DNA from: Sindora glabra
Lineage: Eukaryota > Streptophyta > Magnoliopsida > Fabales > Fabaceae
Direction of reading: 5' to 3'
NCBI GenBank assembly: GCA_020226215.1
Contig: CM035228.1
Coordinates: 67,801,989-67,865,988 of the forward strand
DNA: 64,000 bases
Shown: in pieces, positions 38,551-52,400 of the stretch
Numbering within the stretch: position 1 is the stretch's first letter
Layout: each line of letters begins with the position of its first letter
Notes under the pieces: generated by a model
Seen by the model: the letters and a program-made list of their open reading frames with translations, nothing else
Told to the model about the DNA's origin: nothing
The model's database searches: none
Position numbers and translations under genes: made by a program

Positions 38551-40246
38551 TATCTATTTTAAACATACATATTTCTCAACAAAACAAAATAATTTCAATC
38601 ATATCAATTATTATGTAAGTAATAGATTATGGCCAATATTATAAAGTAAATTTGATAAGTCAATCCTACTTGGATCATTTTATAAATATACTTCAGCGTA
38701 TAATTTTATAAATTATATATATCATGTGTAAATCAAAATAAATTCATAACATCCATAAAAATATAGTAAATTACATACTAGAAAAAATTGGAATTTTCCT
38801 TAGCCCTATGTCAATGGTTGAAATTGATAATCTTATTATCTCTAAATTTCATCTTTCACCAAGAAACATATAGGAAAATAAAATAAATTCTATTAGTATA
38901 TATAATAATAAATCACACAAGTAATTATATATTATAGAACTAATACTAAATTAAACTCAACCAATGAAAAATACAATCATAAAACAAATATCCTGAAGAT
39001 GGGATAACATCTTATAGGCAAAATGCTTATTACAACATATTAAAAATTAATATAATTATTTTGATAATTTTCTAAAGTTATAAAATCATATCATGCATAT
39101 TTTTGAAGTTTGCAATATAGTAGCTATACTACTAAAAAAATTGTATCAAATTGACTTTGAATAATTGCTTAATAAGTATATCAAGTTAACTCAAAAAATG
39201 ATTTATCTCTTTTTTTTTAATATATATTATGTTTCTTAAGGGGAAAAATCTTAGAAAATATATAATTTATTACTTAAATTTTTTTTTTCATATCTGGTTC
39301 ACATTTAATTTAACAAAAAATTTATTAATATATTTTCTTAAAAACTTTTATATTAAAAGGGAGATAAAATAAATATTATATTCCAAAGTAATCCATCCCT
39401 TCTAACAAATAAAATGCCAAAAATAATTCTAAACTTTGATATATCTTAACTGATCTTTAAATAATATTGCACAAAAATTTTAAACATAATTCACAACCTA
39501 GTTTGATTAAATTCACTCCTCAAAAACAAAAAAATGAATATAAAAACATATTCTATGAATAGTAAATTTCATGAGTAAATTACAAATATTTCATTTTTTT
39601 TCTTACTGTCAGAGGTGCATAACAATTCCAATGGGTGGATTCACGATTAATGTCAAGTTAAACAAAATATGAAAATATAAAAAGAAATGTCCTATAGAAT
39701 TTGAACAATTGACTTCTAAGGTCACAAATTCATACAATTTTCTAGCATGACAAGCATTTCACTAAGTTATATATCATGGCAAGGTATATATCACGGTAAT
39801 TTATTAGAATTGAAAATATTACACTTTATATTCATTCTTACTTTTGACACGTTATCTGCCATTAAAGTTTCAAAGTAAGTTATATTATTATTAATCATAT
39901 TATTATTATTAATCATTTTAAGTTAATTTTATTGAAGATATGACAATGGAATGATGGTGTTTCACCATTCAGATGAATTGCCACCAAAAATTGATTCAAA
40001 TCCCAAAAAGTATCATCCCAAGATGCAATTTTGGACAAAAATAGAAAAATCAATCAATAAAATTTATGCCTTAAAACTCTTTCATTCACCCAATTTATTT
40101 TACATATTGAATGAATGAATTATATGGTCAGATCTTAAAAAAAAGGAAAAAGTTTCGCAATAAATTAAAAGGTAACATAATTTTTAAATTTAAGATAAAT
40201 AATTTGATTAGGGTTTTAGATTTGATATGATAGTTCTTGTATTGCA

Positions 40247-40734
40247 TGTAAGAAATTTTAAATATTTAATAGGATCTTTATATTAGATTTAAAATCATTG
40301 AGAAAATGCATAAAACTGGAAGAGAATGAGAATTATGCACATCTTGATTTACTTCAATAATTTTTTAAAGAAATCATCAGTATATAAGTAATTATTGAGA
40401 GGTTTAGATCTTTCTCTCCTTTATATTTGACAACACATGATAGTTCAGATGAGGTAAGCTATCAATGGTCTTATATGTAGAGAGGAGACCTCACCTTATA
40501 TTAATAAACCCTAATTGAGTTCGCCCATTCTCAATAATAATCTTTACACAAAATTTACCTTAATAGGTCACATGACATTCTTAATAAAATAGTATCCGTA
40601 AGAGGTAAATCAAAATCTATTAAATTACTTAATAATAATTCAAGTTACAAAATTGAGTTATATATATTAATTTTTATAATAAAAATAATAAAATTCAATG
40701 AATGATAGCCCAAAATAATAAAACAATTCTTATA
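40247..40734 (-). repeat. 5' LTR of the LARD-like element
   Basis: It is 488 bp. On the plus strand it begins TGTAAGAAATTTTAAA and ends ATTCTTATA, the last CA being mutated to TA. Partner of 34554-35046. The sequence just inside it on the minus strand (TGCAATACAAGAACTATCA) is not an obvious tRNA primer site. Confidence 0.75.
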
Positions 40735-42699
40735 ATAAGTCTCAAAATAAAAGTTTGTGTTTTTACTTTTTTTGAAATGAAAAATAATTAACAAAATAAG
40801 AAATTAAGGAAATTTATATCTTACTTGTAGTGACTCCCTATAGCAGACCTTATTCCTTATAATTTACGGTAAAATTTGTGTTCTAATTAATGCATGTAAT
40901 TAAAAAGATTAGTTTTTAAGGTTGGTAGAAAGCTTGAGTGGGTTTCCTTCTCTAATTACATGTGTTGAGAAATTATTCATTATATTATTAATGGGAAATC
41001 AAACATAACTAAATAGGCAAAAAGGGAAAAAGAAAAAGAAAAAAAACCCTATGATACTACTTAACAATCCTTAGGCATGCATTTATATTATTACTAGTTT
41101 TCTAACTAGCTCTATGCAATGGCATATTTTTCATTAGGGGCATGTCCATAATGACTTTTCCAAAACCACATAAAAACCTTGAGATGTTATGGACGTAACT
41201 AAAAATGCCTAGACAAGTTTCTAAATTCTATCCCGCAAATTTTGACATATGAAAAAAAATATATTTTTTATTAATTTATCTACTTTTTAAGTTAGTATTA
41301 ATACATGTTGCTATTGTAATTGTGGAAAAGACCATTTTCCCAATGAAAATGATAAGCAATTGGTTATGTAATAAAATGGAGATGCGTGGGTGAATGAACG
41401 CTTGGTTTACATTCATCAAAAGGTGTTTATGATACCATTATTGGTAGTTGGTAATGAATTGATTGTACAATAATTTTATATTTGAAATTGTGTCGAAGAC
41501 AACAGTACAATGTAATATAGTTTTTAAATTAGAGTGATTATTTAACACAAACTATAACATAAAATTATATATCAATATGGGTTTTTGTAATTTTTTAGTT
41601 ATATATTTTAGGATACATTTAATAATAATGAAATGCTTAGCACCAAAATCAAGTATAGAGTTTTAAATGCTTAATCTATTAAGTTTATAATGTTTAAATA
41701 ATTTTATTTAAACTCTAAATTTAATTACTAATTTCATAGTTTAATCCCAAAATAGTAAAATTTTATATACTTTCAATATTATCTTTAATTATAATTTTAA
41801 AATAATTTATATATTATATTTTTATTATTAAGCATAGAATATAAATTAAGTTCTAAATTCATTAAGTGACAAATTTATATCATTTAAATAATTTCTTATT
41901 TTAAGCACTGAATTTAGTTAATAATTTAAAATTTTATCACAAAATATTAAAAATTTGTATAATTTCCAAGATCATCCTTATTATGATTATGATTTTAAAA
42001 ACTCTATACCGATTTATCTAATTATCATAAAAAAATAGAGACAACATTGAATATATATATATTCAACAAAATTTTATTAAAACAAAATAGTTGCTTAATA
42101 TAAGTTGTTGGTTTATAGAAATAATATGAGAAGTAAAATTTTTTAGAAAGTGAAAATTTTTTTAGTCATTTGGTTGCCCATTAATTGTTAAAATAGAGGA
42201 ATTAAAACTTTATGCAAACTATGAAAAGTTGCTTAAGTACACCCTCTTCAATAAAGAGAATTTCTCATATCTTTTATAAATAAAAATATAAAATTATCTT
42301 TACATAATTTAACTAATGGTTGCATTAACATTTATTTTTACTATTTAAAAATGTAATAAATATAATTTATTAATTATAAACTATAAATATAATTATTTTA
42401 TTAATTACATAATAAATAGAATGGTACTATATAAAATTGTGCAAAATAAGTATTAAATATTAAATCATAAATATAAATTAAAAATATAATAATAAATATA
42501 ATTATAATAGAGATTTAATTCTAAATAGAATTATATTTATTATTTATTGTTTTAATATTCAATTATAAAAATAAAAAATTATGTATTTTTATCCATTTTA
42601 TGTAAATTTAATAGAATTAATTATTTATTGAATTACTTATCTAAGTATTATTTTTCTTCATTTAAATTATATTTCATTTTAATTATATTAAGATAATTT

Positions 42700-42754
<55 letters not shown>

Positions 42755-43759
42755 CATTTTTAATTTTTTTATAAACTTATTTTACTTGCTTATAGTAAAT
42801 TAAAAAATAAGAAATTACTAATTTAGAAAAAATATGATGAAAAGAGAGATCAGAAATATGATTTACAGGAAAAAGATAATTAGAAACAATTAAAATCTAA
42901 GAATATTTTTTATTTTCTATATTATAATTTTGAAAGATATATTAGTTATTTTAATAATATTTCTTAGGAGTTTATAATTGAATCAAATAAAATATAGAAA
43001 GTTAATTTTTGGAAAGTGTCAATTTCTTAATGTCAACAAAATAATTTTGAGTACTTTCTGACAAGTTTACAATGAAAATTATTTTTTTAAAAAGTTTAAT
43101 TTCTCATGAGAATTTATTTCTTGTGTAAATTAAATAGCATTTTTAGATAATTGTTGCCAAATCGATGAAGTGAATTCTCATTGAATTTAATATTTAACCC
43201 GAAAAAATTAAACAAATGGGACTATTTTTTAAGCACGAAGCTATTGAATTAAGTGATGAATTAATTTTTTCAAATACACCGCAGATCAATTTCTATTTAA
43301 TATTTAGCATGAACCAATCAAACAAATATATAAGACATAATTTTAAGTTTCAATATGTATTCAATTAAACATTGAATTAATATTTTCAAACGCACTCTTG
43401 GTCTTAATTACAAAAGTGACCCTTTAATATACAAATTCGTCATATTACTGGGGATTAAAGTCATAACCTCCTACCAATTATTTGAGTTTCTTACCACTTG
43501 AAAATGTAGAATGACTTAAGGGTTACAATTCTCAACAATGGCTCAAATTAATTGCAAAAGTTTTGTTTACAATATCTCATTTATTTCTGTTCTGTAAATT
43601 TTAATATAGAATGCTCTACAATGTAAAATTACTATATAAAAAAAAAACCCTAAATTTTAATATAACATTGATATACGTAATAATATATTCAAGATGAATA
43701 GCAAAAAGTTAAATGATTTGTTTCTAAAAAACTAATACAACTAGATAAAAAATGATTTT
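40735..43759. other. AT-rich intergenic DNA with a TA microsatellite
   Basis: No gene was recognised. A TA run of about 51 bp lies at 42703-42753. Translations in all frames are broken and low in complexity. Confidence 0.5.
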
Positions 43760-44870
43760 CCGGCAGAAATTAATTGTTGTGGGAAAATATCAAATTACCT
43801 TAGGTCATGGGAAAATATCAAATTATATAAAAAAAATAATTTCCCGCGATTTCAAGAATTTCGAGTCATGAAAAATTCACGATTGTGAAAATTCTTTTCA
43901 CGATTTTTCCTACTATTTTTTTTTTGTTTCTATTAAAAAAATAACTTGTTTCCCCCAGCTATTAACAAGGGGAAAATTTTTAAAAATATTTTCCATGACT
44001 TGCTAACCGTGGGAAACATAAGCCGTGGCACATTTAATTTAAAATAAAATAATTTTTTTATTTGAAAATTTCACCTACTGCTTAGAAAAACTTTTCCATG
44101 GATTTGCCAAAAAAAGTACAAAAAATTAAAATAAATAAAATTACATAAATAATAAAATAAATAATATTATTAAAATCGTACAATTTTATTTTCAAAAATA
44201 TAAAATTTAATAATATTATAATCCAAAAATTATTTGTAAAAATAAGAATAAAAAATACGATCCAAATCAAGAAGCACCCAAATGGCGATCTTCCTCGTCG
44301 ATGTTCTCTACATTAACCTCCTCCGTAGGTAACTGTCATCATCGATGCCAATGGGCGGACTTCAGCTCGAGTTGCTCAAAGATGGTCTTTAATATGCTTT
44401 GGTTCTACTGCATTTCGCTTTAGAGGTTGGCATTCTCCCTGTCGTGGCTCGTAAAGATCTTCTTGCAGTTGCCCTTCCATACGTCCAAATTTTTTGTTCA
44501 GGGTTGCCACATTCTATTATGTTTCCTCCATTTCTTCCCTTCAGACTCCCCATGGGAAAGAAAAGGGTGTGAACTGCAAGTTCTGGATGCCAACTAGAGG
44601 TGTTTTCAACTCGAACTGTAGATTCTTCTTCGGTTTGATCCATGGATAGTTTATAGTCAAGCCACCTTTTCTGCTTGGGAAGTGAGCAGAGAAGTCTTGG
44701 AGGTATTAGAGAAGAAGATTAGGGATGACGAAAAAACGTATTTCAAATTTTATCCAACGAAATTTCTCTTGAAAGGGTACGGATTTAGTATAAATTTTTG
44801 CCCTAAGGTGCAAGGCAAGTTTTTAATCTGAAATAATTATACCGGGTAAGGCAATATTACCCCCGCTTAT
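43760..44870. other. Unassigned repeat-like block with GC-richer core
   Basis: The stretch 43760-44060 has repeated gggaaaatatcaaatta and cgtgggaaa phrases typical of transposon subterminal DNA. From 44278 to 44750 base composition rises. On the minus strand an 84-codon frame (44389-44643, MDQTEEESTVRVENTSS...) opens, and another frame gives an acidic, possibly coiled-coil stretch (NQSILKTIFEQLELKSAHWH). This could be a fragment of a transposon gag or accessory protein, but no family was recognised. Confidence 0.3.
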
Positions 44871-47800
44871 GCTCCAACTTAACCTAAAATAATAAATTAT
44901 TTTTTTATTTTTATATTATACTAAAAAATATATATTATTATAAATTTACTTTACTAATTTAATAACTAAAAATATTTATTTTAATTATTTTCTTTTAAAT
45001 ATGAAAATTAGTTAAATAAATTATGTGTGATTTTAAATCAATATTATTATATTATATTGAATATTAAATATTAATTATATGTGTATTTAAAATTTATAAA
45101 TTTTAATTTTTATTTTAATTTTTAATTTTTTTGGATCTATTCACAAGTTACTAATATTTTGCGGATCACGAGAATGAAGCACTAACTTGCCTTGCAATTG
45201 GATATGAAGCAAGAATGGGCTAGATCATTGTAATTATAGGACAATGTAGGGCAGTGCAAGTATACTGTTCAATTTATCATTGCCCCGCCCTGTAGCCATT
45301 CCTAAAGAAGATGTGTTAGGCGGCTCAAATTTCTATCGTCTTTCGAGTGGTTGCACTACAAAAGCAAATCTAAAGTCAAGAATTCATATTATCGTTTTGA
45401 ACTTCAAAATAAATAGAATAGTCATAAATATTTACATAAATCTTATTAGGGTAATTATCCACTCAATTGTTGTCTTTCTTATTGTGGGTGCATTTGAACA
45501 CCTCAAATATAGAAGTTCTCCTAACTCTTACTCTTATATTTTTAATAATCACTGTAATAGTTGGTGTTAATTAATCTTCTTCCTCAATTGAGAGTTTACT
45601 ATTCATCTCCAAACTTATTGTACTTTTTTAGTCTTTTTATATTATTATATGTTTGTTATATACTAGACACTTCAATACAAGGCTAGTAATTAGTCTAATT
45701 AATTTGCAAGTGACTTATAACTCAATTCAAGTTTTGATTTGATAAATTAATCTCACAAAACAAATAAGTGATATATTGACTAAATTATTTGGCTCTCGTT
45801 TTGAATAAACTGAGTTTGAATTAATAAAAGTTTATTTTATTTATATCATGAGTTGATTCGATATACTTACATATAAAATAAATAAATGTATATGTAGAAA
45901 CATACATATTGTACTACATATATTATATTATATTTTTAAAAGAATTTAACAAAATTGTGTTCTAATATAAAATAATATATTACTTTAATATTTTTATAAG
46001 AATTTCAAATATTATTTTAAGTAAAAATATAAAAAATTAGGTTAAAAATGGTTCATATTTTTTATTTGTGGATTTATCATAAGAATGAAAATCAAATAGC
46101 AAAAATTGATAGATAATTTATTAATTTTATGTTTATAAATCAAATAGTTAAGTAATTAATATTTTTTACTTCAAGTTTTATTCTTTTAAACAATTTATTA
46201 ATTTTACTTTTATAAGTTAAATAATTAGATGAAGTTCGCTTTTCATTTATAATTTCTAAATATGGTTCATAATTATTTGTAGGTAAATCAATAACATTAT
46301 GAGCATCATTGAAAAAAATCAAAAATTTTAAACTAACTCATTTTTCAAATTCAACTTATAGTCATAATATACGCTATTATAGAATCATAGATAGACGTCG
46401 ATTATCTAAGGGATCATATGTCAGTTTCATATCATTATTTTATCAATCTTTATAGTAAATATTTTACAATATCAGTTATAAAACTGTCATACAAAAATAA
46501 TACTATGTTGGTTATCTAAAAAAATAAACCATCATCATTCCTTGTAGGTTACGCTACTCAGTAACTAATGCCATTTAAAGATGTCAATTTTTTATTAATA
46601 ACAATTGTTGAAACTTATATTTCAACATTAGTTTATTTTATTAACTAATGTGAAATATTTAATATACCACTTTAGCAATTTATATAACTGACGTTTATCA
46701 TATTCCCCTACCTTCTAAATGAAAAATTGAAAATCTAGTTCCCTACGCCTATTCCATTTTGTATAGTATTTTATGTAAACATACTACTACATTACTTTTA
46801 ACTTGAAATACATTTAGAACCCCCCTAAAACTACAATATTACAACTTTGTAATAAATATAAATCATATATTGAATAAAAAATAATGCACAATCCTAAATT
46901 CAACATATGCAATTCATAATAGATAGTATAGTGCTATTTTTCTTTACATTAATTCCATACACTTATCTTGTGATAAGAGAATATTTAACAAGTTGCACTA
47001 CTAAATGGCCTACATTGAGAACTTTAAACTCCAAGGAAATAAAATAAGTAAATAAAAATTTAAGTGTTGCAACAACTTCAAAGATTTACTATGATGAAAG
47101 AAAAATTACCTTCTAATTTCTTATGGATATTATTCTTTCTGAGTATGTTTGATTCATTATTGTAAATTTCTCAAATAAGACTTACATTATTTGAATATAT
47201 ATTTTAACAAACTATATAAACTAAGAAGCAATTGTTTATGTAAGCGTAACTTAAAAGAAAAAGGATAATAATACCATGAACTTGTTGTATAGGAAATTTA
47301 TTTGAAAAGATCATCATCGATCAATATCCTTTTCCTATAATATTAATGCACCTAAAACTTCTCCAAATTACTTTCATGAATAATAAAAGATAGTTCTAAT
47401 AAGAAAGAAGGTGTGTCTTTAATATTAGTAGTTACATTTTTTTTCATTCTCACTACTAACAATTTGTCTCTTCTCTTAAAAAATTATAGACCACTTGTTA
47501 TTGATTGGGTTCAACATATAAAAAAATTATTTTAGTTAGGATGCTATTATGACTAACTCCCTCTTATGACTCTCCTTACTAAGATCTACCAATATGAATT
47601 TTAGCTTATGAACTTGAATGCCATTGTTATTCTCCACTTACTTATGCTTCCTAAATTAGATATAGTTAAACTCCCATATCTCTTTAATTACAAAAAAAAA
47701 AAAATGACATCATAGCATAGGTAGTTTTTATATTTGGTACTAGTAACATGCATTGCTTAAGCTATTAGAGTGACTTCACTATTTTTCATAATGCATCTCT

Positions 47801-48844
47801 CATCTTATTTCTTAGCGTAAAAATGAATATTTATTGATGTCACATCCTCATATTCTAGCATTTTCTATTTTAATTCTATTATTATTTGTTTCATTCATAT
47901 TTGAATACAAAACCTTCTTGTTTTTATATTCTACATTCATAGGTTGACTTTTATTTCCTTGGGTTCTACCTAGACTTACCCTAGTTATGTGTTAATGTAT
48001 GATTATAAATGATTTTTAATGTGAAATAACATGTATTAGTTACTTGTGAATCTAATTCAAGTAGTGCTTAATTTGATGAAATTGACTTAAATCAAGCTTG
48101 AGCTAGACAAATTTAAAACAAGTCAAGCCTAAGTTGAGATTAGCGCTTGTCAACTTAATTTATTGCCAGCCCTATTCCAACAATTAAAAACCACTAGGGG
48201 GTAAACAAAATTTAGTAAAATACATGTACATGCAAAATATTGCAATTTACTTTATAGCATAAAAGGATTTAAACTAAACAATCTCATATTAAGGACAAAT
48301 AACCATAATATTCTAGAAAATGTAAAAATGCCTTATTTAATTTTATACCTTCCAACTTTAAAACTTGATAATCAAATTCTAAAATTACAAAAGATTTGAT
48401 ATTAACATTTATCATTCACTTAACTTACTATTTCATTAAATTACATAATTTTTTATGAACTTTTTAAACAAGAATCACAATATTATCATTTTTTGGTTTA
48501 TCTTGTCATTTTTTCACAAAAAAATTCTATGTAATGTAATGAATAGAAATTAAATTATATATATGGAATTTTAATTAAATACTTGGAAATAAGTTATGAA
48601 ATTATGTGCAAAAAATAATGAGATACATCATAATTCAATTGTGATGCTTATTTAAAAGGCACAATTTCTAAGTTTTTAAAGTTAAACGTGATAAACTTTA
48701 GGCTTTTTGATCAATTTGCCCCTTGAATAAATTAATTCTTATTTTACCTATATTTTGAAACTTATTCTTGAAATATCTCTTTTTGCCCCACAAGTATTAA
48801 ATATCATTTGCATTGACCCCTTTCATTGCAATTACAAAATTAGT
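44871..48844. other. AT-rich intergenic DNA, no gene recognised
   Basis: A CACTACAAAAG at 45354 and a CACTACTAAATGG at about 46996, plus repeated gtcagtt/gacgtc phrases at 46390-46720, suggest CACTA-type debris. Matching TAGTG ends were not found. Short open frames (45280-45570 plus, 46140-46322 minus) look like chance. Confidence 0.35.
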
Positions 48845-48966
48845 ATTAACGCAAATTAATTTAGTTGTAGCATGAAGTGAGATCAACTAATTGCCTAATT
48901 ATGTTGATCATGTTGAGTAGTTAGTTAATCCTCATGCTTGCTATAACTAGTTTAGCTCGCATTAAT
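48845..48966. repeat. 122-bp imperfect hairpin
   Basis: ATTAACGCAAATTAATTTAG at the left pairs with ctcgcattaat at the right. Further pairing includes TTAGTTGTAGCA with tgctataactag, and CAACTAATTG with gtagttagttaatc, leaving a small ttgatc apex. It looks like a tiny foldback element. A small-RNA hairpin is possible but unsupported. Confidence 0.5.
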
Positions 48967-50769
48967 TTAATTGATAGTAAGGGCAAGACTAGTGTTCACT
49001 TTAATTATAAGAAGCTTTTTTCCTTACCTTTTGACAAACCCTTATTCCCTTTTTTAGTAAATCCTTTAATCTCCATTTCATCCTTTCTTTGTTGGTAATC
49101 TATAATAAGAATTAACTAAAAAATGTTATCTTTTAACTACGTTAAGTGGAGGAAAATTCTTGTAAAACACACATTAAACACCTACTTTTTTGTGTTAAAA
49201 AAATCATGTGTTTATGTGTCAATTATAACATCTACACTCTTTACATGATAATATGAGAGTATCTATGTTGACTTTAGAATGAAATAGTCGGTATGTAGTA
49301 ATTTGGAGAACTTAACCCTTATAAGGGATAAAGAAGTTCTTTAGAGCTATCCATGATGTTTAATAAAAGAATTATGCAAAAATATTATCTTATAAAAAAA
49401 GTGGGCATATCAGGGGCAAGCTTCTTGTAAGGCATGATAAAGTTAGTAGAATGTAACTTTCTACTAACACCATGACATTTTAAATTATTTGCATGCAAGG
49501 AAGGAAGTTAATGGGATGTAACTTTGTTTGTATTGCAATAATAATTTGAAATGTACATTTTAGAAAAATGGTTTTGATATAAAGAAAGAAGTTTGTATAA
49601 CATAACTTTGTTTGAAATGTGTCTCACATGATCTATTAACATCTATAAGTGTTATACCCTAAAGTAAAGTTAAAATTTATTTGATTCTTGTAGAAACAAA
49701 AAAAAAAAAAAAGCGAATGACATTGGAAAAACAAACATTTTGACTATAATATTCCATTTTACAAAATTATATACCATTTTACCTAATTTTGAAAATTATT
49801 CCTGAAATACATTATTTTTTTATCACATCAGTAATTTTTATAACCTTTTAGTTTCTAATGAACCAATCCTACCTATATAAACTACATTATTGTGTTAGCC
49901 TCTATAAAAGGCAAGATTAGATAACTTGGTTTTAATCAACATTGTGTAGCCTCATAACCTATGTAAAAGAGGTTATATGTAGATCTATGTTTGTAGTAAA
50001 CCAGGCTACACCTTACATTCTTGAATGAGGTTGCTTTAATAACTCAAAATTTAATATGTTTTAAGTTATATTTGTGCCAAGATATCTCGGTGTCCATAAT
50101 TTATAGGTTGCCATTGAAATAATGACTAAGGATTTTGAAAAGGTGAACTATAAGATTTTTATGACATGATAGAATGTTAATGTTGTTTAGATCATGCATT
50201 AGCTGTAAGATTCTTATAAAGGTAATGCATCATTTTATTAGTAGTCTAGTAGCTAAAGATTAGAAGCCATAAGGGTTAAAGTAAGAGCAAATGCTACATA
50301 ATGCACTTAGGTGATGAGGATGTCATCATTAAGTTATGAAGTAGACCCTATAATCAATAAGTTTGAAAGTGTTATCACTGTCGTTTGTACGTTTAAGTTT
50401 TAGTGTAACTTGAATATTAAGCATGGACTATGTTCATTGTATTTATTTTTCCATTGTCTTGTCCATTTGTCTATTTGTATAGAGATTTTATCATGCATGT
50501 ATGTTATTATCTTTAATTTTACTATTATGTTATGCATAGTTTTATATTTAGTGTGCTTACTAGTCCAAAAAATAGAAAAGTAACAATGCAACTTAATTTC
50601 AACAACACATTTCAATATTAATCTTATTTAACCATTAATAAATGGACATTGGATAGATTATAAGCAAACTTAAGAAAAAAATCATATCACTAATTAAAAA
50701 GATAAGTAGTGGATATAAGACATTATGATTTGTAAAATAGAGCCAATCCTCCTGAGGACAAGTTTATTG
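48967..50769. other. Intergenic DNA, no gene recognised
   Basis: No conserved reading frame was found. A poly(A) run lies at about 49701-49714. The right part may belong to the 3' flank of the MULE remnant that follows. Confidence 0.35.
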
Positions 50770-52400
50770 AGATAATTATATCAATTATGATTGATTTCTT
50801 TACATAATAGACATTATTTGGGTCATTCAGAAGGCTCCACATAATCCATCTCATTTTATAAGTGATGTGTCTTTAGATGACCCTCCTTATAGATCTTCAA
50901 TAGATCTATCAATAAAGGTGGCTTTTACACCTTTACTAAGTACTCTAAGGAACCAATGAGAGAAAAATTGGTTATGTATAACTAGTTGATGATCTCTATC
51001 TTGTAAATGTCATTTATGTATTGTAAGTGATCATGCACTGCCTTGTTACACCTTGTAATGACATGTAAATATGAAAAACTTTAGAGACTAGAACTTAACA
51101 TAATTGTTCATCACTGTAATCAATTCACCTTTATCATTCCCACCTTCTAGGTGATTGGATTATGCATTTCTTACACCTCGCATAAGATATAACTATTTTG
51201 TAATTAACCTTGAAGAACTTCATCAAGGTTTTGCAAAAAAAATTTTCTCACTCTTATTTATGCATTAGCAGAACATCTCAATTCCATGAAGTAACATATT
51301 AAGTGGTAGAGGGTGATTTGCATAAAGGATGCGATCAAGAGGTGAGAGAACCCTTAAAGTCACTATTAATGCATTTTGCTAGGTTATTTATCATGTGCAT
51401 TCATTGTATGCATAAGTTTATTTCTCAAGAAGAATCTCCCAAATTTATTAACATTGCATCTTACTTAAAGTTGTATTACTTAACTTAATGCAACTTGAGA
51501 TTTTGTAAAAGGTTAATTGATAGAAAGTTTAAGCTATAAGTGCGTAAAAAGATACATAAGTAGTAGAATAAATAACATATAAAAAGAGGTAAACTACATT
51601 TTATATGTCTTGCTAGTATTATGCATCATATTCTTCATTACCATGTTGTAATGTGTGGAGTTAAAGTTGCTCAAGATATGCCACATACAATGCATATGTC
51701 ATATATGGAGGCATAAACCTGAGTTATTAGGTTTTCATTGCCTTCACCACAACCTTTTGCTTGATTAAAAATGAGATAGTTTCTTAAACAATAACAAACA
51801 TGTCCATAGAAGTGCTATAAAAAGAACTCATACACCTCTTTAGCTTTTTTTTCTACAATGGCAAAAAGTAGCAACATTGAGGTCTAATTGCCATCTTGAA
51901 TGGAAGTGATTTGTAGCTTGTGCTTGTACTTTTTAGATAAGTATGTTCATTTATCCATATTAGTAGTTTGTAGTACATAACATATTATTGTGAAGCTTGA
52001 AAGCCCAAACACCTAATAGAAGACCTTCTGCTAGTCATTGGAAACTTTTAACTTGTACTACCATTTTACAATCATCTCAATGTTAAAAATATGTCTTGCA
52101 TCCAATGGGAAAGTATGGTGTATAAATGTTCTCAATCTCCAAATATTTATACGATAGCAATTTACTTTGCCTTCCATACCTTTAAGTAGGATATTTTGTA
52201 GTCAAACTATTGTTTCACTATTATGATGATTTATTATTAGGTGGTATCCAATGCCTTCTTATAATGCTTTTTTTATAAAGACAACCATTAACTTAAAGCT
52301 ACAATTAGCATAATCTTGTATTAACATGGCAAAAAAGCACATGTGAAGCCTTTCATACCTTTTTATCTCCTAGATTTGGTGTTTATTTTTCTCAACAAGG
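50770..52400 (-). pseudogene. Decayed MULE (mudrA-like) transposase
   Basis: Read on the minus strand in shifting frames, the order matches MuDR-type transposases. An N-terminal block reads FDYKISYLKVWKAK..IAI (near 52200). Then come QDGN (near 51900) and FAIVEKKAKEVYEFF (near 51850), the start of the DDE core, where family members read PLAFAIVD...W.WF. HILSNFN (near 51670) corresponds to the HI..NF segment after the second catalytic region. At the C-terminus are NEMDYVEPSE (near 50840) and CLLCKEINHN (near 50795), the remains of the tail and CCHC knuckle. Many stops and frameshifts show it is long dead. Terminal inverted repeats were not located. Confidence 0.72.

Larger units (their letters stand above)
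34554..40734 (-). mobile_element. 6.2-kb LTR retrotransposon with non-coding interior (LARD-like)
   Basis: Two direct repeats of about 490 bp (34554-35046 and 40247-40734) flank 5.2 kb. Each LTR has short inverted ends of the form TGTAAG...CTTACA, with a few mutations. The flanking five bases are ATAAA on the left and ATAAG on the right, a probable target-site duplication with one mismatch. A purine-rich AAATGGAAGAA immediately precedes the LTR at 35046 when read on the minus strand, so transcription would run right to left, away from 40734 and towards the GT47 gene. No protein-coding segment could be recognised inside in any frame, so it would need proteins from another element. The right-hand junction lacks a clear primer-binding site. 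A very decayed Copia interior is the alternative. Confidence 0.72.

Noticed and set aside
45354..47010. CACTA element suggested by CACTACAAAAG and CACTACTAAATGG
   Set aside because: Both motifs point the same way, no TAGTG partner was found, and CACTAC is short enough to occur by chance.
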